23,235 nt of DNA from Christensenella sp. UBA1385 (GCA_002305755.1 DBQV01000007.1:12984-36218); one strand, 5' to 3'. Shown: positions 16,243 through 22,211, counted from the first letter of the stretch. Notes: generated by a model from the letters alone, not told the origin. A program made the numbers and translations.

Positions 16243-17679
16243 TTAGAGCTTCATCATCAGGCACTGATAAAAGGCCTGCATCCTGCCGAGGGCTTTCACG
16301 CTGATGCGCTCGTTGTAGCTGTGCATCAGCGCGCGCTCCTCCTTCGTCCAGGCAAGGGCGCTGAAGCGGTACACATGCTCGCACACGCGGCTGTAATGGC
16401 GCGAATCGGTGCAGGCCATGTACAGGAAGGGCAGGGGCAGGGCCTCGGGCCACACGTCCTGCACCGCGTCGCAGAGCGTCCGCCACACCTCGTCGTCCGT
16501 GCGGCTGATGGGGCTGGGCTCGCTGAACACCTGGGCCTCCACCTTCACGCCCAGGCCCCGCGCGATGCGCTGGGCGCGGCGCCGGGCCGATTTGCTGTTT
16601 TCTCCCGGCATGATGCGCGCGTTGGCGCTGGCCATGGCGCGCTGCGGCAGCACATTGGTGGCCGCGCTGCCCTCCGCCATGGTGAAGGCCGCCGTGGTGC
16701 GCAGCTGCGAGGAAAACTCACCGCCCCGCAGGCCCGTGGCCAGGCTGATGAAGGGCCTGAGCGGGCCCAGGTTGGCGTAGACGAGCCGCCAGGGCCATTT
16801 TGCGTAAGGACCCAGCGTCTGCGCCATCTGCAGGAACACGGGGGAGTAGCGCAGCGGCCAGGGCCTTGACTCCATCCTGCGGATGGCGCGGGCCACCTGC
16901 CCCAGCGCCGTGTGGCGCGGCGGGCGGGAGGCGTGGCCCGGCAGGGCTTCCGCCGTAAAGATCAGCTCCGCCTGCCCCTTTTCGCAGGCGCCGATCTGGG
17001 CGCAGGCGCGGCTGACGCCCGGCAGGGGGTCGGACACGATGCCGCCGCCCTCGTCCAGCACGAACCAGGGCCTGACCCCTGCCTTCTGCAGGGCAGACAG
17101 GATGGCCGGCGCGGTCGGCCCCGCCACCTCCTCATCGCCGGAGAAGCAGAAATAGATATCGTTTTCCGGCACAAAGCCTTCGCCGATCAGCTGCTCGGCC
17201 GCCTCCATGGCGGCCGCCAGCGTGCACTTGGTATCGATGCTGCCCCGCCCCCAGACATAGCCGTCCAGGATCGCGCCGGAAAAGGGCGGGTGCACCCAGT
17301 TTTCATCCGGTGCCGGCACCACGTCGTAGTGGCTCATCATCACGGAGGGCTTTTCGCCGCTTCGGCCGGGCCAGCGGTAGATGATGCCCTTTTCGCCGAT
17401 CAGCATGCGCTCGCAGCGCTCGGCGACCGCCGGATACAGGGCGTGCAGCTTCTCCTGAAAGGCGGAAAAGACGGCGGGGTCTTCCCCCTTGCCGTCCATG
17501 AAGGAGACCGTGGGCAGCTTCACCAGCTCGCTGAGCTTGACCGCAACGGCCATCTCCGTCACCGCCGGCGCGCGCGGAGGCCGGCGGGCCTCCTCCGGGG
17601 CGGGTCTGAAGCGCAGGGCCCTGTACGCCAGCAGCCCGATGTAGACAAGGGCCAGAATCAGCAGGATCCACCACAGCAT
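16243..17679 (-). CDS. Membrane-anchored M20-family peptidase (PM20D1/CPS1-like)
   Basis: I choose ATG 17679, which has GGGAGG 11 bases upstream; the longer frame begins with a TTG inside that region. The 478-residue product opens with one membrane helix (WWILLILALVYIGLLAYRAL) and a proline/arginine-rich linker. The M20 di-zinc site follows: SHYDVV (His117, Asp119), GRGSIDTK (Asp149), SGDEEVAG (Glu183/184), LDEGGG (Asp209), and a late CTDSRHY (His). The order and the N-terminal anchor match the CPS1/PM20D1 group, which cleave or condense N-acyl amino acids and C-terminal dipeptides. The catalytic part could lie on either membrane face. Neighbours are the H1-like gene (23 bases upstream) and the dehydrogenase. 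Confidence 0.88.
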   Translation of the reverse strand: MLWWILLILALVYIGLLAYRALRFRPAPEEARRPPRAPAVTEMAVAVKLSELVKLPTVSFMDGKGEDPAVFSAFQEKLHALYPAVAERCERMLIGEKGIIYRWPGRSGEKPSVMMSHYDVVPAPDENWVHPPFSGAILDGYVWGRGSIDTKCTLAAAMEAAEQLIGEGFVPENDIYFCFSGDEEVAGPTAPAILSALQKAGVRPWFVLDEGGGIVSDPLPGVSRACAQIGACEKGQAELIFTAEALPGHASRPPRHTALGQVARAIRRMESRPWPLRYSPVFLQMAQTLGPYAKWPWRLVYANLGPLRPFISLATGLRGGEFSSQLRTTAAFTMAEGSAATNVLPQRAMASANARIMPGENSKSARRRAQRIARGLGVKVEAQVFSEPSPISRTDDEVWRTLCDAVQDVWPEALPLPFLYMACTDSRHYSRVCEHVYRFSALAWTKEERALMHSYNERISVKALGRMQAFYQCLMMKL

Positions 17680-17702
17680 ACAGTTTATGCCTCCCAATCA
17701 GC

Positions 17703-18110
17703 CTATTTGCCGCCCAGCAGCGATCCCAGCAGATCCCTGGGGTCGATGCCCAGCTTTTTCACCTCATCCATCACGCCCTCCAGCAGGGAGGCGTCGGCGT
17801 CGTCCTTTTTGCCTGTTGTCGTCTTTTTCGCCGCTGCCGTCTTTTTTGCCGCGGCTGTCCTTGAAGACGTCTTCTTCGCCGCTGTCGTCTTTGAAGGCGT
17901 CTTTTTCGCCGCGCCTGCCTGAGTGCCCGTCTTTTTGTCCGCCGCTTTCTTTTTCTCGGCTTCCAGCCTGCGCCTGCGGGCGTTCAGCTCCTTCTTTTCC
18001 TCGCCGAGTTTGGCGATAAGCTCCCGGTACCTGTCTATTTTGGCGTCCGCCGCCTTCAGCCTGGTTTCAATGGCCTTGATCTGGGTGTTCAGTTCTTTCT
18101 GCGTTGCCAT
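17703..18110 (-). CDS. Histone-H1-like coiled-coil protein with AAKKT repeats
   Basis: The 135-residue protein has three parts. Residues 1-57 are a charged heptad-like coiled coil (TQKELNTQIKAIETRLKAAD onward). Residues 58-102 are a Lys/Ala/Thr-rich tail in which AAKKT recurs at 67, 77 and 87, exactly ten residues apart, and again at 93. Residues 103-135 are a short acidic then hydrophobic end (SLLEGVMDEVKKLGIDPRDL). The middle resembles the tail of histone H1 and of bacterial H1-like proteins, so nucleic-acid or polyanion binding is plausible but not shown. ATG 18110 has AAGGAGG and lies 44 bases inside the 3' end of the NUDIX gene. I do not recognise a named family. Confidence 0.8.
   Translation of the reverse strand: MATQKELNTQIKAIETRLKAADAKIDRYRELIAKLGEEKKELNARRRRLEAEKKKAADKKTGTQAGAAKKTPSKTTAAKKTSSRTAAAKKTAAAKKTTTGKKDDADASLLEGVMDEVKKLGIDPRDLLGSLLGGK
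17820..17912 (-). repeat. 30-base coding repeats for the AAKKT tail
   Basis: Three degenerate 30-base units encode AAKKT plus five variable residues (starting at residues 67, 77, 87), and a shortened fourth follows. Third codon positions vary between units, so selection on the protein rather than recent DNA duplication is suggested. Confidence 0.7.
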
Positions 18111-18576
18111 GCCGTCCTCCTTGCGATAATTGATGGGCGTATTGTATCAGAACCTGCGCGGTCGGCGGCGAGAGCGGCTCCGGCAGGCTGTCCGGGGCAA
18201 ACCAGCCCCACTCCTCCACTTCCGCGGGGTCGGGCTTTACCTCGCCTGACCACTTCCTGCACTCGTACACGATATCCACGCCGCTCACCTCGTCGCCGTT
18301 GGGGTAGACGTAGTGGGTCTTGGGGCCGGAGAATACGCCCCACAGCCGCAGCTTTTCCGCGCGGATGCCCATCTCCTCATACAGCTCGCGGCGGGCCGCC
18401 TCCTCTACCACCTCGTCCAGCTCCACCGAGCCGCCCGGGTAGCACCAGGCATGGTTGTCGCGCCTGCGCTGCAACAGGATACGGCCCTGCCCGTCCGTGC
18501 AGATCACGCTGCCGCCCACCTGGAGCAGGGGGCGGCTGCCGACCAGCTTGCGCAGATCAAGGATATAATCGCTCAT
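18067..18576 (-). CDS. NUDIX hydrolase
   Basis: The 169-residue enzyme has an exact NUDIX box: G-x5-E-x7-R-E-L-Y-E-E-M-G-I at about residues 49-71, which binds the metal and hydrolyses a nucleoside diphosphate linked to another group. Preceding residues NHAWCYPGGSVEL place it in the broad MutT/ADP-ribose pyrophosphatase-like group; the substrate is not predictable. The start ATG 18576 has only a weak AAGG 3-8 bases upstream and lies 8 bases after the preceding stop, so translation may be coupled. Its last 14 codons overlap the H1-like gene in another frame; the C-terminus beyond about residue 150 is low in conserved residues. Confidence 0.9.
   Translation of the reverse strand: MSDYILDLRKLVGSRPLLQVGGSVICTDGQGRILLQRRRDNHAWCYPGGSVELDEVVEEAARRELYEEMGIRAEKLRLWGVFSGPKTHYVYPNGDEVSGVDIVYECRKWSGEVKPDPAEVEEWGWFAPDSLPEPLSPPTAQVLIQYAHQLSQGGRHGNAERTEHPDQGH
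18151..18156 (-). promoter_or_regulatory. Possible internal extended -10 before the H1-like gene
   Basis: Around 18139-18150 on the minus strand TTCTGATACAAT gives an extended -10, about 30 bases before the H1-like start and inside the NUDIX gene. No -35 is visible; coordinates are approximate. Confidence 0.25.
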
Positions 18577-18584
18577 AGCCTTGC

Positions 18585-18881
18585 TCAGCCGTTGCGCGGG
18601 TCGTCCGACCGGCGCCTGCTGTCGCGGTCATCCGGGTCAAAGTATTCGATCTCCATGCGGTCAAAGGGCACGCTCTCCATGAAATGCTCCGGCAGAAAGC
18701 GGGTAGCGTGATGATCCGCCCACTCGCGCTCATGCTTGGGCAGCAGGATGGGCAGCGGCAGGTCCAGCGCGCGGCAGGCATCCGCCAGCGCCTTCTTCCA
18801 ATCGCCGTCCGGGCAGGGCGCTACCCCGTCGCCCGTCATCCTTGTCTTCTTCATCAGCCTGACCCAGAGCTGTCTCGCCAC
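18585..18881 (-). CDS. Conserved small protein of unknown function
   Basis: The 98-residue product starts at GTG 18881 with GGAGG 8 bases upstream; a nearer ATG is in another frame. It begins ARQLWVRLMKKTRM, has a central block WKKALADACRALDLPLPI and PKHEREWADHHATRFLPEHF, and ends FDRMEIEYFDPDD before a charged tail. It looks like a small alpha/beta protein without signal peptide or membrane helix. I recall similar short proteins across Clostridia, with no assigned role. The HE..W and DHH groups could be metal ligands, but that is speculation. It is the first gene of a five-gene operon, 8 bases before the NUDIX gene, with its own promoter facing the marR promoter. Confidence 0.78.
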   Translation of the reverse strand: MARQLWVRLMKKTRMTGDGVAPCPDGDWKKALADACRALDLPLPILLPKHEREWADHHATRFLPEHFMESVPFDRMEIEYFDPDDRDSRRRSDDPRNG

Positions 18882-18911
18882 GGCATGTCCTCCTCCGTAT
18901 TCGCTGAACTC

Positions 18912-18940
18912 AGTATAGCATAGCCCCGCGCCAAGAAAAA
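18912..18940 (-). promoter_or_regulatory. Promoter of the five-gene operon
   Basis: On the minus strand an extended -10 TGCTATACT (TATACT at 18912-18917) lies about 31 bases before the GTG. The only -35-like string at 17 bases is TTTTTC (18935-18940), which is weak, but an extended -10 can make up for this. Confidence 0.55.
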
Positions 18941-18953
18941 GCGTTCTCGGGCC

Positions 18954-18981
18954 TTGACAGATGGCGCGCGCATCCTATAAT
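18954..18981 (+). promoter_or_regulatory. Consensus promoter of marR-degV
   Basis: TTGACA (18954-18959) and TATAAT (18976-18981), both perfect consensus, are separated by 16 bases. Transcription should start near 18988, inside the palindromic operator. Confidence 0.9.
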
Positions 18982-18983
18982 CT

Positions 18984-19014
18984 GTTTGAACTTCAAACTA
19001 TTTGAAGTTCAAAC
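18984..19014. promoter_or_regulatory. Double-palindrome operator for the MarR protein
   Basis: Two arms GTTTGAACTTCAAA (18984-18997) and its exact complement (19001-19014) flank a CTA centre. Each arm also contains its own palindrome, TTTGAA-n-TTCAAA. The element sits directly downstream of the -10 box, where bound repressor would block transcription. This is the classic position and type of a MarR autoregulatory operator, offering sites for two dimers. Confidence 0.85.
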
Positions 19015-19018
19015 CATT

Positions 19019-19507
19019 ATGTCCGAGCATGAAAGGGAGGGCTGCCTCATCGATCCGCATGAAGAGCTGAACGCCTTTTTGGTGGATGTATTCCATCACA
19101 TCCTGCGCGCGCAGGCCAGGGAGCTGAAGAAGATGGGATACCGGGACCTGTCCGTCAATGAAACGCATGTGATCGAGTCGGCCTGCCTGCTGTCGCAGGA
19201 GGGGCGCAACAGCGCGCGCGGCATCGCGCAGGCGCTGGACGTTACCCCGGGCACGCTGACCGTTTCCATCAACGCGCTGGAGAAAAAGGGTTACCTGCGC
19301 CGCAGCCCGGACCCGACCGACCGCAGGCGCGTGCGCGTCTCCCCCACCGAGCGGGGCCTCAGGGCGGAGCGGGACCACCGCCTCATCCACGACCGCATGG
19401 TGGAGAGCATCGCCGCCCTGCTGGATGAACAGGAGATGCAGGCCCTGCTGAGCGCGCTCAAGAGCATCTCCGCATTTTTCACCTCAGAAAGGACACAGAG
19501 CCCATGA
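19019..19507 (+). CDS. MarR-family transcriptional regulator
   Basis: From ATG 19019 the product is 162 residues. The winged helix-turn-helix is at about residues 55-115: GIAQALDVTPGTLTVSINAL is the recognition helix region, and LRRSPDPTDRRRVRVSPTERG is the wing with the DRR signature of MarR proteins. The ATG has no ribosome site, while AAAGGGAGG lies just inside the frame near 19031 with no ATG, GTG or TTG at the right distance; so the true start is uncertain or the mRNA is nearly leaderless. The operator overlaps the expected transcription start, so self-repression is likely. Its stop overlaps degV as ATGA. Pairing with a fatty-acid-binding DegV suggests a FabT-like lipid sensor; that is inference. 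Confidence 0.9.
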   Translation: MSEHEREGCLIDPHEELNAFLVDVFHHILRAQARELKKMGYRDLSVNETHVIESACLLSQEGRNSARGIAQALDVTPGTLTVSINALEKKGYLRRSPDPTDRRRVRVSPTERGLRAERDHRLIHDRMVESIAALLDEQEMQALLSALKSISAFFTSERTQSP

Positions 19508-20349
19508 TTCGTATCATCGTTGACAGCACCTGCGATCTGAGCAGGGAGGAGCTTGAAGCGTCCGGCATTGTCATGCTGCCGCTCACCATCCACTTCGGCA
19601 GCGACAGCTACCGCGACGCCATCGACCTGGACACCGCCGGCTTCTATGCCAGGCTTCGCACGGCCAAGGCCCTGCCGACCACCTCGCAGGTGCCGCCGGG
19701 AGACTTTGAGGAGGTATTCCGCCCCCTGTGCGAGGCGGGGGACGAGGCCGTGGTGATCACGCTCTCCTCGCACCTGAGCGCCACCCACGCCTCCGCCCTC
19801 GGCGCGGCGGAGGCGACAGACCCGCAGCGCATCCATGTGGTGGATTCCGCCTCCGGCTCCTTCGGCGCGGCACTGCTGGTGAGACAGGCCGTTGCCCTGC
19901 GCGATGGGGGCGCGCCCTCCGCCCTCGCCATCGCGCAGCAGCTGCGCGCCCTCGCCCCGCGCGTGCGCATCATCGCGGCGGTGGACACGCTCAAGTACCT
20001 CAGGATGGGCGGCAGGCTGTCCGGCTCGCAGGCCTTTATCGGCACGCTGCTGGGCATCAGGCCGCTGGTGGAGGTCAGGGAGGGGCGCGTGAGCGCCGCG
20101 GGCCATGTGCGCGGTGAAAAAAACGTGGTGCGCGCCCTGCTGAAGCGCTTTGAAGCGGAGCGGGTGGACCTCAGCCTCGGCGTGGCCTTCGCCCACGGCG
20201 ACGCGCCGGAGCTGATGCGGCACACCGTGGACGCCTTCCGACCGCTGCTTGAGGGCGTCCGGGTCTACACCGGCCAGCTGGGCGCCGTCATCGGCACGCA
20301 CGTCGGGCCGGGCGTAGTGGGCGTGGGCTACATCCTGAAGGCGGAGTAA
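19504..20349 (+). CDS. DegV-family fatty-acid-binding protein (FakB-like)
   Basis: The 281-residue protein has the DegV hallmarks: IRIIVDSTCDLS at the N-terminus, the LPTTSQVPPGDF motif near residue 57, ITLSSHLSATHASA, DTLKYLRMGGRLSG near residue 160, and the C-terminal GTHVGPGVVGVGY. DegV proteins hold one fatty acid; as FakB they present it to the kinase FakA, which makes acyl phosphate for phospholipid synthesis. A FakA gene is not in the window. The ATG overlaps the marR stop (ATGA), so both are made together and probably repressed by MarR. Length is normal. A strong terminator follows 2 bases after the stop. Confidence 0.94.
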   Translation: MIRIIVDSTCDLSREELEASGIVMLPLTIHFGSDSYRDAIDLDTAGFYARLRTAKALPTTSQVPPGDFEEVFRPLCEAGDEAVVITLSSHLSATHASALGAAEATDPQRIHVVDSASGSFGAALLVRQAVALRDGGAPSALAIAQQLRALAPRVRIIAAVDTLKYLRMGGRLSGSQAFIGTLLGIRPLVEVREGRVSAAGHVRGEKNVVRALLKRFEAERVDLSLGVAFAHGDAPELMRHTVDAFRPLLEGVRVYTGQLGAVIGTHVGPGVVGVGYILKAE

Positions 20350-20351
20350 CA

Positions 20352-20395
20352 GATCAGGCCGGGGAAGCACAAACACTTCCTCGGCCTTCCTGATC
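20352..20395. terminator. Bidirectional terminator between degV and the BFD gene
   Basis: A long stem pairs GATCA plus GGCCGGGGAAG with CTTCCTCGGCC plus TGATC (one G-U pair and a 4-base bulge), loop about 8 bases, and TTATC follows. It fills the gap between two converging genes, ending at the base next to the BFD stop codon. Confidence 0.75.
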
Positions 20396-20608
20396 TTATC
20401 CCTTCGCCTGCGTTTCCGCCGCGGCCTTTACCTTATCCCGGTGTTTCTTCATAAACTTCTTGATATCGTCCTTGCAGTGGCCGCATTTGCTGCCCGCGCC
20501 CGTGGCCTCGCTCACCTGCCTGAAGCTCGTCGCCCCGGCCTTCATGGCCTCCAGCACCTGTCCCTTGGTCACCTTTTTGCAGGGACAGATCACCTTGTCC
20601 GGATTCAT
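20396..20608 (-). CDS. BFD-type [2Fe-2S]-binding protein
   Basis: Starting at ATG 20608 (GGAAGGAGGGG upstream), the product is 70 residues. CPC at residues 8-10 and CGHC about 30 residues later give the four cysteines of the bacterioferritin-associated-ferredoxin-like (Fer2_BFD) domain, and KVTKGQVLEAMKAGATSFRQ between them is the usual helix. The tail is Lys/Ala-rich. Such small domains carry electrons or sense iron-sulfur cluster status. The open frame continues upstream to 20716 but that part lies in the promoter region. It diverges from two rhodanese genes with shared TATAC boxes between, which suggests a link with sulfane sulfur or Fe-S metabolism. Confidence 0.9.
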   Translation of the reverse strand: MNPDKVICPCKKVTKGQVLEAMKAGATSFRQVSEATGAGSKCGHCKDDIKKFMKKHRDKVKAAAETQAKG

Positions 20609-20664
20609 GCTCGCCCCTCCTTCCCTGTTTGCAGGGATGATACCCGGCCCGAAAGGTTTCATAC

Positions 20665-20701
20665 ATATACCCCGTTTAGGTATACAGCCGGCGGGTATAC
20701 T
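20665..20701. promoter_or_regulatory. Three TATAC boxes at 15-base spacing in the BFD/rhodanese intergenic region
   Basis: ATATAC at 20665, GTATAC at 20680 and GTATAC at 20695 recur exactly every 15 bases. The first two also form an inverted repeat TATACC-n7-GGTATA. The third overlaps a TATACT -10 candidate (20696-20701) for the rhodanese gene. CsoR/CstR-type repressors bind TATACC/GGTATA dyads with C/G centres and in staphylococci control rhodaneses, so a persulfide sensor is a reasonable guess. Confidence 0.55.
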
Positions 20702-20739
20702 GCATTCCGGAAGCATCAGGACAAGGAGAGAGTAAAGGC

Positions 20740-21063
20740 ATGTTCAGTCTGTTTGGCGCGAAGGCCGGCCCCGATATCAACCGGGCGGCGCAGGAGGCGG
20801 CCGCGGACAAGTCCATCCGTCTGGTGGATGTGCGCACCCGCGAGGAGTATCTGGAGGGGCACCTGCCCGGCAGCATCAACCTGCCGCTGGACAGGCTGGA
20901 TCAGGTGCAGGCCGTGGTGCCGGGCAAGGATGAGAAGATCTATGTCTACTGCGCCAGCGGCGGGCGCAGCGCCCTGGCTGCAAGCAGCCTGCGGCGCATG
21001 GGCTATGGCCATGTGACCAACATCGGCGGCATCATGGGCTACTCCGGCCCGCTGGCGCGCTGA
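20740..21063 (+). CDS. Single-domain rhodanese (cytoplasmic sulfurtransferase)
   Basis: The 107-residue protein is one rhodanese domain with the active-site loop CASGGRS (Cys71), preceded by LVDVRTREEYLEGHLPGSIN, the family's DVR/E-x-x-x-G-H-I-P-G-A-x-N motif. It moves sulfane sulfur between thiols or to cyanide; the physiological acceptor is unknown. There is no signal peptide. ATG 20740 has AAGGAGAG 10 bases upstream. It lies 15 bases before the lipoprotein rhodanese, so both are in one operon, and it diverges from the BFD gene across the TATAC boxes. The six-residue loop length suits sulfur transfer rather than Cdc25-type phosphatase activity. Confidence 0.92.
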   Translation: MFSLFGAKAGPDINRAAQEAAADKSIRLVDVRTREEYLEGHLPGSINLPLDRLDQVQAVVPGKDEKIYVYCASGGRSALAASSLRRMGYGHVTNIGGIMGYSGPLAR

Positions 21064-21078
21064 TCGGCGGAGGGAAAG

Positions 21079-21552
21079 ATGAGCAGAAAACGCTTGCTGC
21101 TGGCCCTTGGCCTGCTCTCCGCTGCCCTGCTGCTGGGCGCCTGCGCGGCGCAGCAGCCCGCGGCGGCCCCGCAGCCCACGGATACCCCTGAAGCTCAAAG
21201 CGGGGCGGCGGTCTCAGGCACCCCCAAGGCCGAATACAGAAAGCTGAGCGCAGAGGAAGCCAGGGCCCGCATGGACAGCGGCGATCCCGTGACCGTGCTG
21301 GACGTGCGCGAGGCAAACGAGTACGCCGCGGGCCATATCCCGGGCGCGCAGCTGCTGCCCCTGGGGCAGATCGAGGCCTCGGCCGCCGAAGCCCTGCCCG
21401 ACAAGGGCGCGGAGATCCTCGTCTACTGCCGCAGCGGCAACCGCAGCCGGCAGGCGGCCATGACGCTGATCGAGCTGGGCTACACCAATGTGTTCGACTT
21501 CGGCGGCATTATCAGCTGGCCCTATGAAACCGTGACCCAGCCTGAAAATTGA
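21079..21552 (+). CDS. Rhodanese-domain lipoprotein
   Basis: This 157-residue protein has a lipoprotein signal peptide with lipobox LGAC (Cys22), then a low-complexity Ala/Pro/Gln/Thr linker of about 30 residues. A single rhodanese domain follows: VLDVREANEYAAGHIPGAQL and active-site loop CRSGNRS (Cys117). It would act outside the membrane, anchored to it, on extracellular sulfane sulfur. ATG 21079 follows GGAGGG. It is the second gene of the rhodanese operon; having one copy inside and one outside suggests relay or detoxification of sulfur species across the membrane. A terminator follows 22 bases after the stop. Confidence 0.92.
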   Translation: MSRKRLLLALGLLSAALLLGACAAQQPAAAPQPTDTPEAQSGAAVSGTPKAEYRKLSAEEARARMDSGDPVTVLDVREANEYAAGHIPGAQLLPLGQIEASAAEALPDKGAEILVYCRSGNRSRQAAMTLIELGYTNVFDFGGIISWPYETVTQPEN

Positions 21553-21574
21553 TTTTCCGATCTTTTATCTGCAA

Positions 21575-21608
21575 GCGCACCGTCTGCCCGGCGGTGCGCA
21601 GCTTTTTT
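21575..21608 (+). terminator. Terminator of the rhodanese operon
   Basis: A perfect 8-bp stem GCGCACCG/CGGTGCGC (21575-21582, 21592-21599) with a 9-base loop is followed by AGC and six T. The T run overlaps the last bases of the converging XRE gene. Confidence 0.88.
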
Positions 21609-21807
21609 ACTCATCATCCACGGTAAATACCTCTTCGATCGTGGCCTGAAACTGGCGGGCGATATGCCAGGCAAGGACAAGCGAAGGGTTGTAGCGGCCT
21701 TTTTCCAGATTGCCGATCGTTTCCCGGCGCACGCCGACCCTTTGGGCCAGCTCCTCCTGTTTCATGCCATATTTCGCCCGGTATTCTTTGATCCTGTTCT
21801 TAATCAT
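21607..21807 (-). CDS. XRE-family (Cro/CI-type) small regulator
   Basis: The 66-residue protein is nearly only a helix-turn-helix: IKEYRAKYGMKQEELAQRVG, then VRRETIGNLEKGRYNPSLVL, then a helix ending IEEVFTVDDE. This is the compact YvaO/Xre-like form common in Bacillota. The ATG at 21807 lies 8 bases inside the 3' end of the membrane-protein gene, so they are cotranscribed and coupled. In many genomes such a regulator sits beside a DUF3796 or DUF2178-type membrane protein; the meaning of the pair is unknown. Base composition is lower in GC than the flanks. It may repress its own promoter at 22200-22227. Confidence 0.9.
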   Translation of the reverse strand: MIKNRIKEYRAKYGMKQEELAQRVGVRRETIGNLEKGRYNPSLVLAWHIARQFQATIEEVFTVDDE

Positions 21808-22159
21808 TGCTCAGCCCGCTCATTTCTTTCAGCTCGATCACCGCAAGCGACACCGTAAACGCGAAAACCGCCACGGCAAAGGCCGCGCCGAAGGCTGCCG
21901 CAATATAATTTTCACTTTTTAGAACAAATCTGAAAATCAGCAAGGCCGGCAGCACGGCAAACAGTTCCATAAAAAAGGCGATGCTTCCCGCTGCGCGCAC
22001 GTTCATCCGGAAGCCTTCATCGGGCACGACCCAGAAATAACGCAGATAATACAAAAACCCTAAAAAGCCGTACCATCCCGCGTTGCCCGTCGCGGGCCCA
22101 AGCAGGCAAACCAGGGATATGAGGGACAGCAGTCCAAGCGGATTGGTCTTCTTTTTCAT
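21800..22159 (-). CDS. DUF3796-like small membrane protein
   Basis: The 119-residue product starts at ATG 22159 after AGGAGGAGCC. It opens MKKKTNPLGLLSLISLVCLL and continues GNAGWYGFLGFLYYLRYFWV, the pattern I associate with DUF3796 proteins. Two further helices occupy about residues 58-80 and 85-110. Four membrane segments are likely, with short loops and an acidic end. No catalytic residues are evident. It is the first gene of a two-gene operon with the XRE regulator. The family name is from memory and is moderately sure; function is unknown. Confidence 0.75.
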   Translation of the reverse strand: MKKKTNPLGLLSLISLVCLLGPATGNAGWYGFLGFLYYLRYFWVVPDEGFRMNVRAAGSIAFFMELFAVLPALLIFRFVLKSENYIAAAFGAAFAVAVFAFTVSLAVIELKEMSGLSND

Positions 22160-22170
22160 GGCTCCTCCTG

Positions 22171-22211
22171 GTGTGGTGAATTTCTATCTTTATGATATAA
22201 ATATACCACAC
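22171..22211. promoter_or_regulatory. Inverted repeat around the XRE operon promoter start
   Basis: GTGTGGT (22171-22177) and ACCACAC (22205-22211) form a perfect 7-bp inverted repeat 27 bases apart, enclosing a smaller TATC-n5-GATA dyad (22185-22197). It spans from the -10 box to just before the ribosome site, so it is a candidate operator for the XRE protein. Confidence 0.4.

Noticed and set aside
17820..17912. Periodic DNA as a possible CRISPR or satellite array
   Set aside because: The repeats are 30-base codon units in an open frame with no spacers; they encode the AAKKT tail.
18986..19018. TTG start for the MarR gene
   Set aside because: It falls inside the operator and at or before the likely transcription start, so it cannot be translated from the main promoter.
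20609..20716. Longer form of the BFD protein starting at 20716
   Set aside because: The extra 36 residues have no family similarity and cover the promoter and TATAC boxes; the ATG at 20608 has a strong ribosome site.
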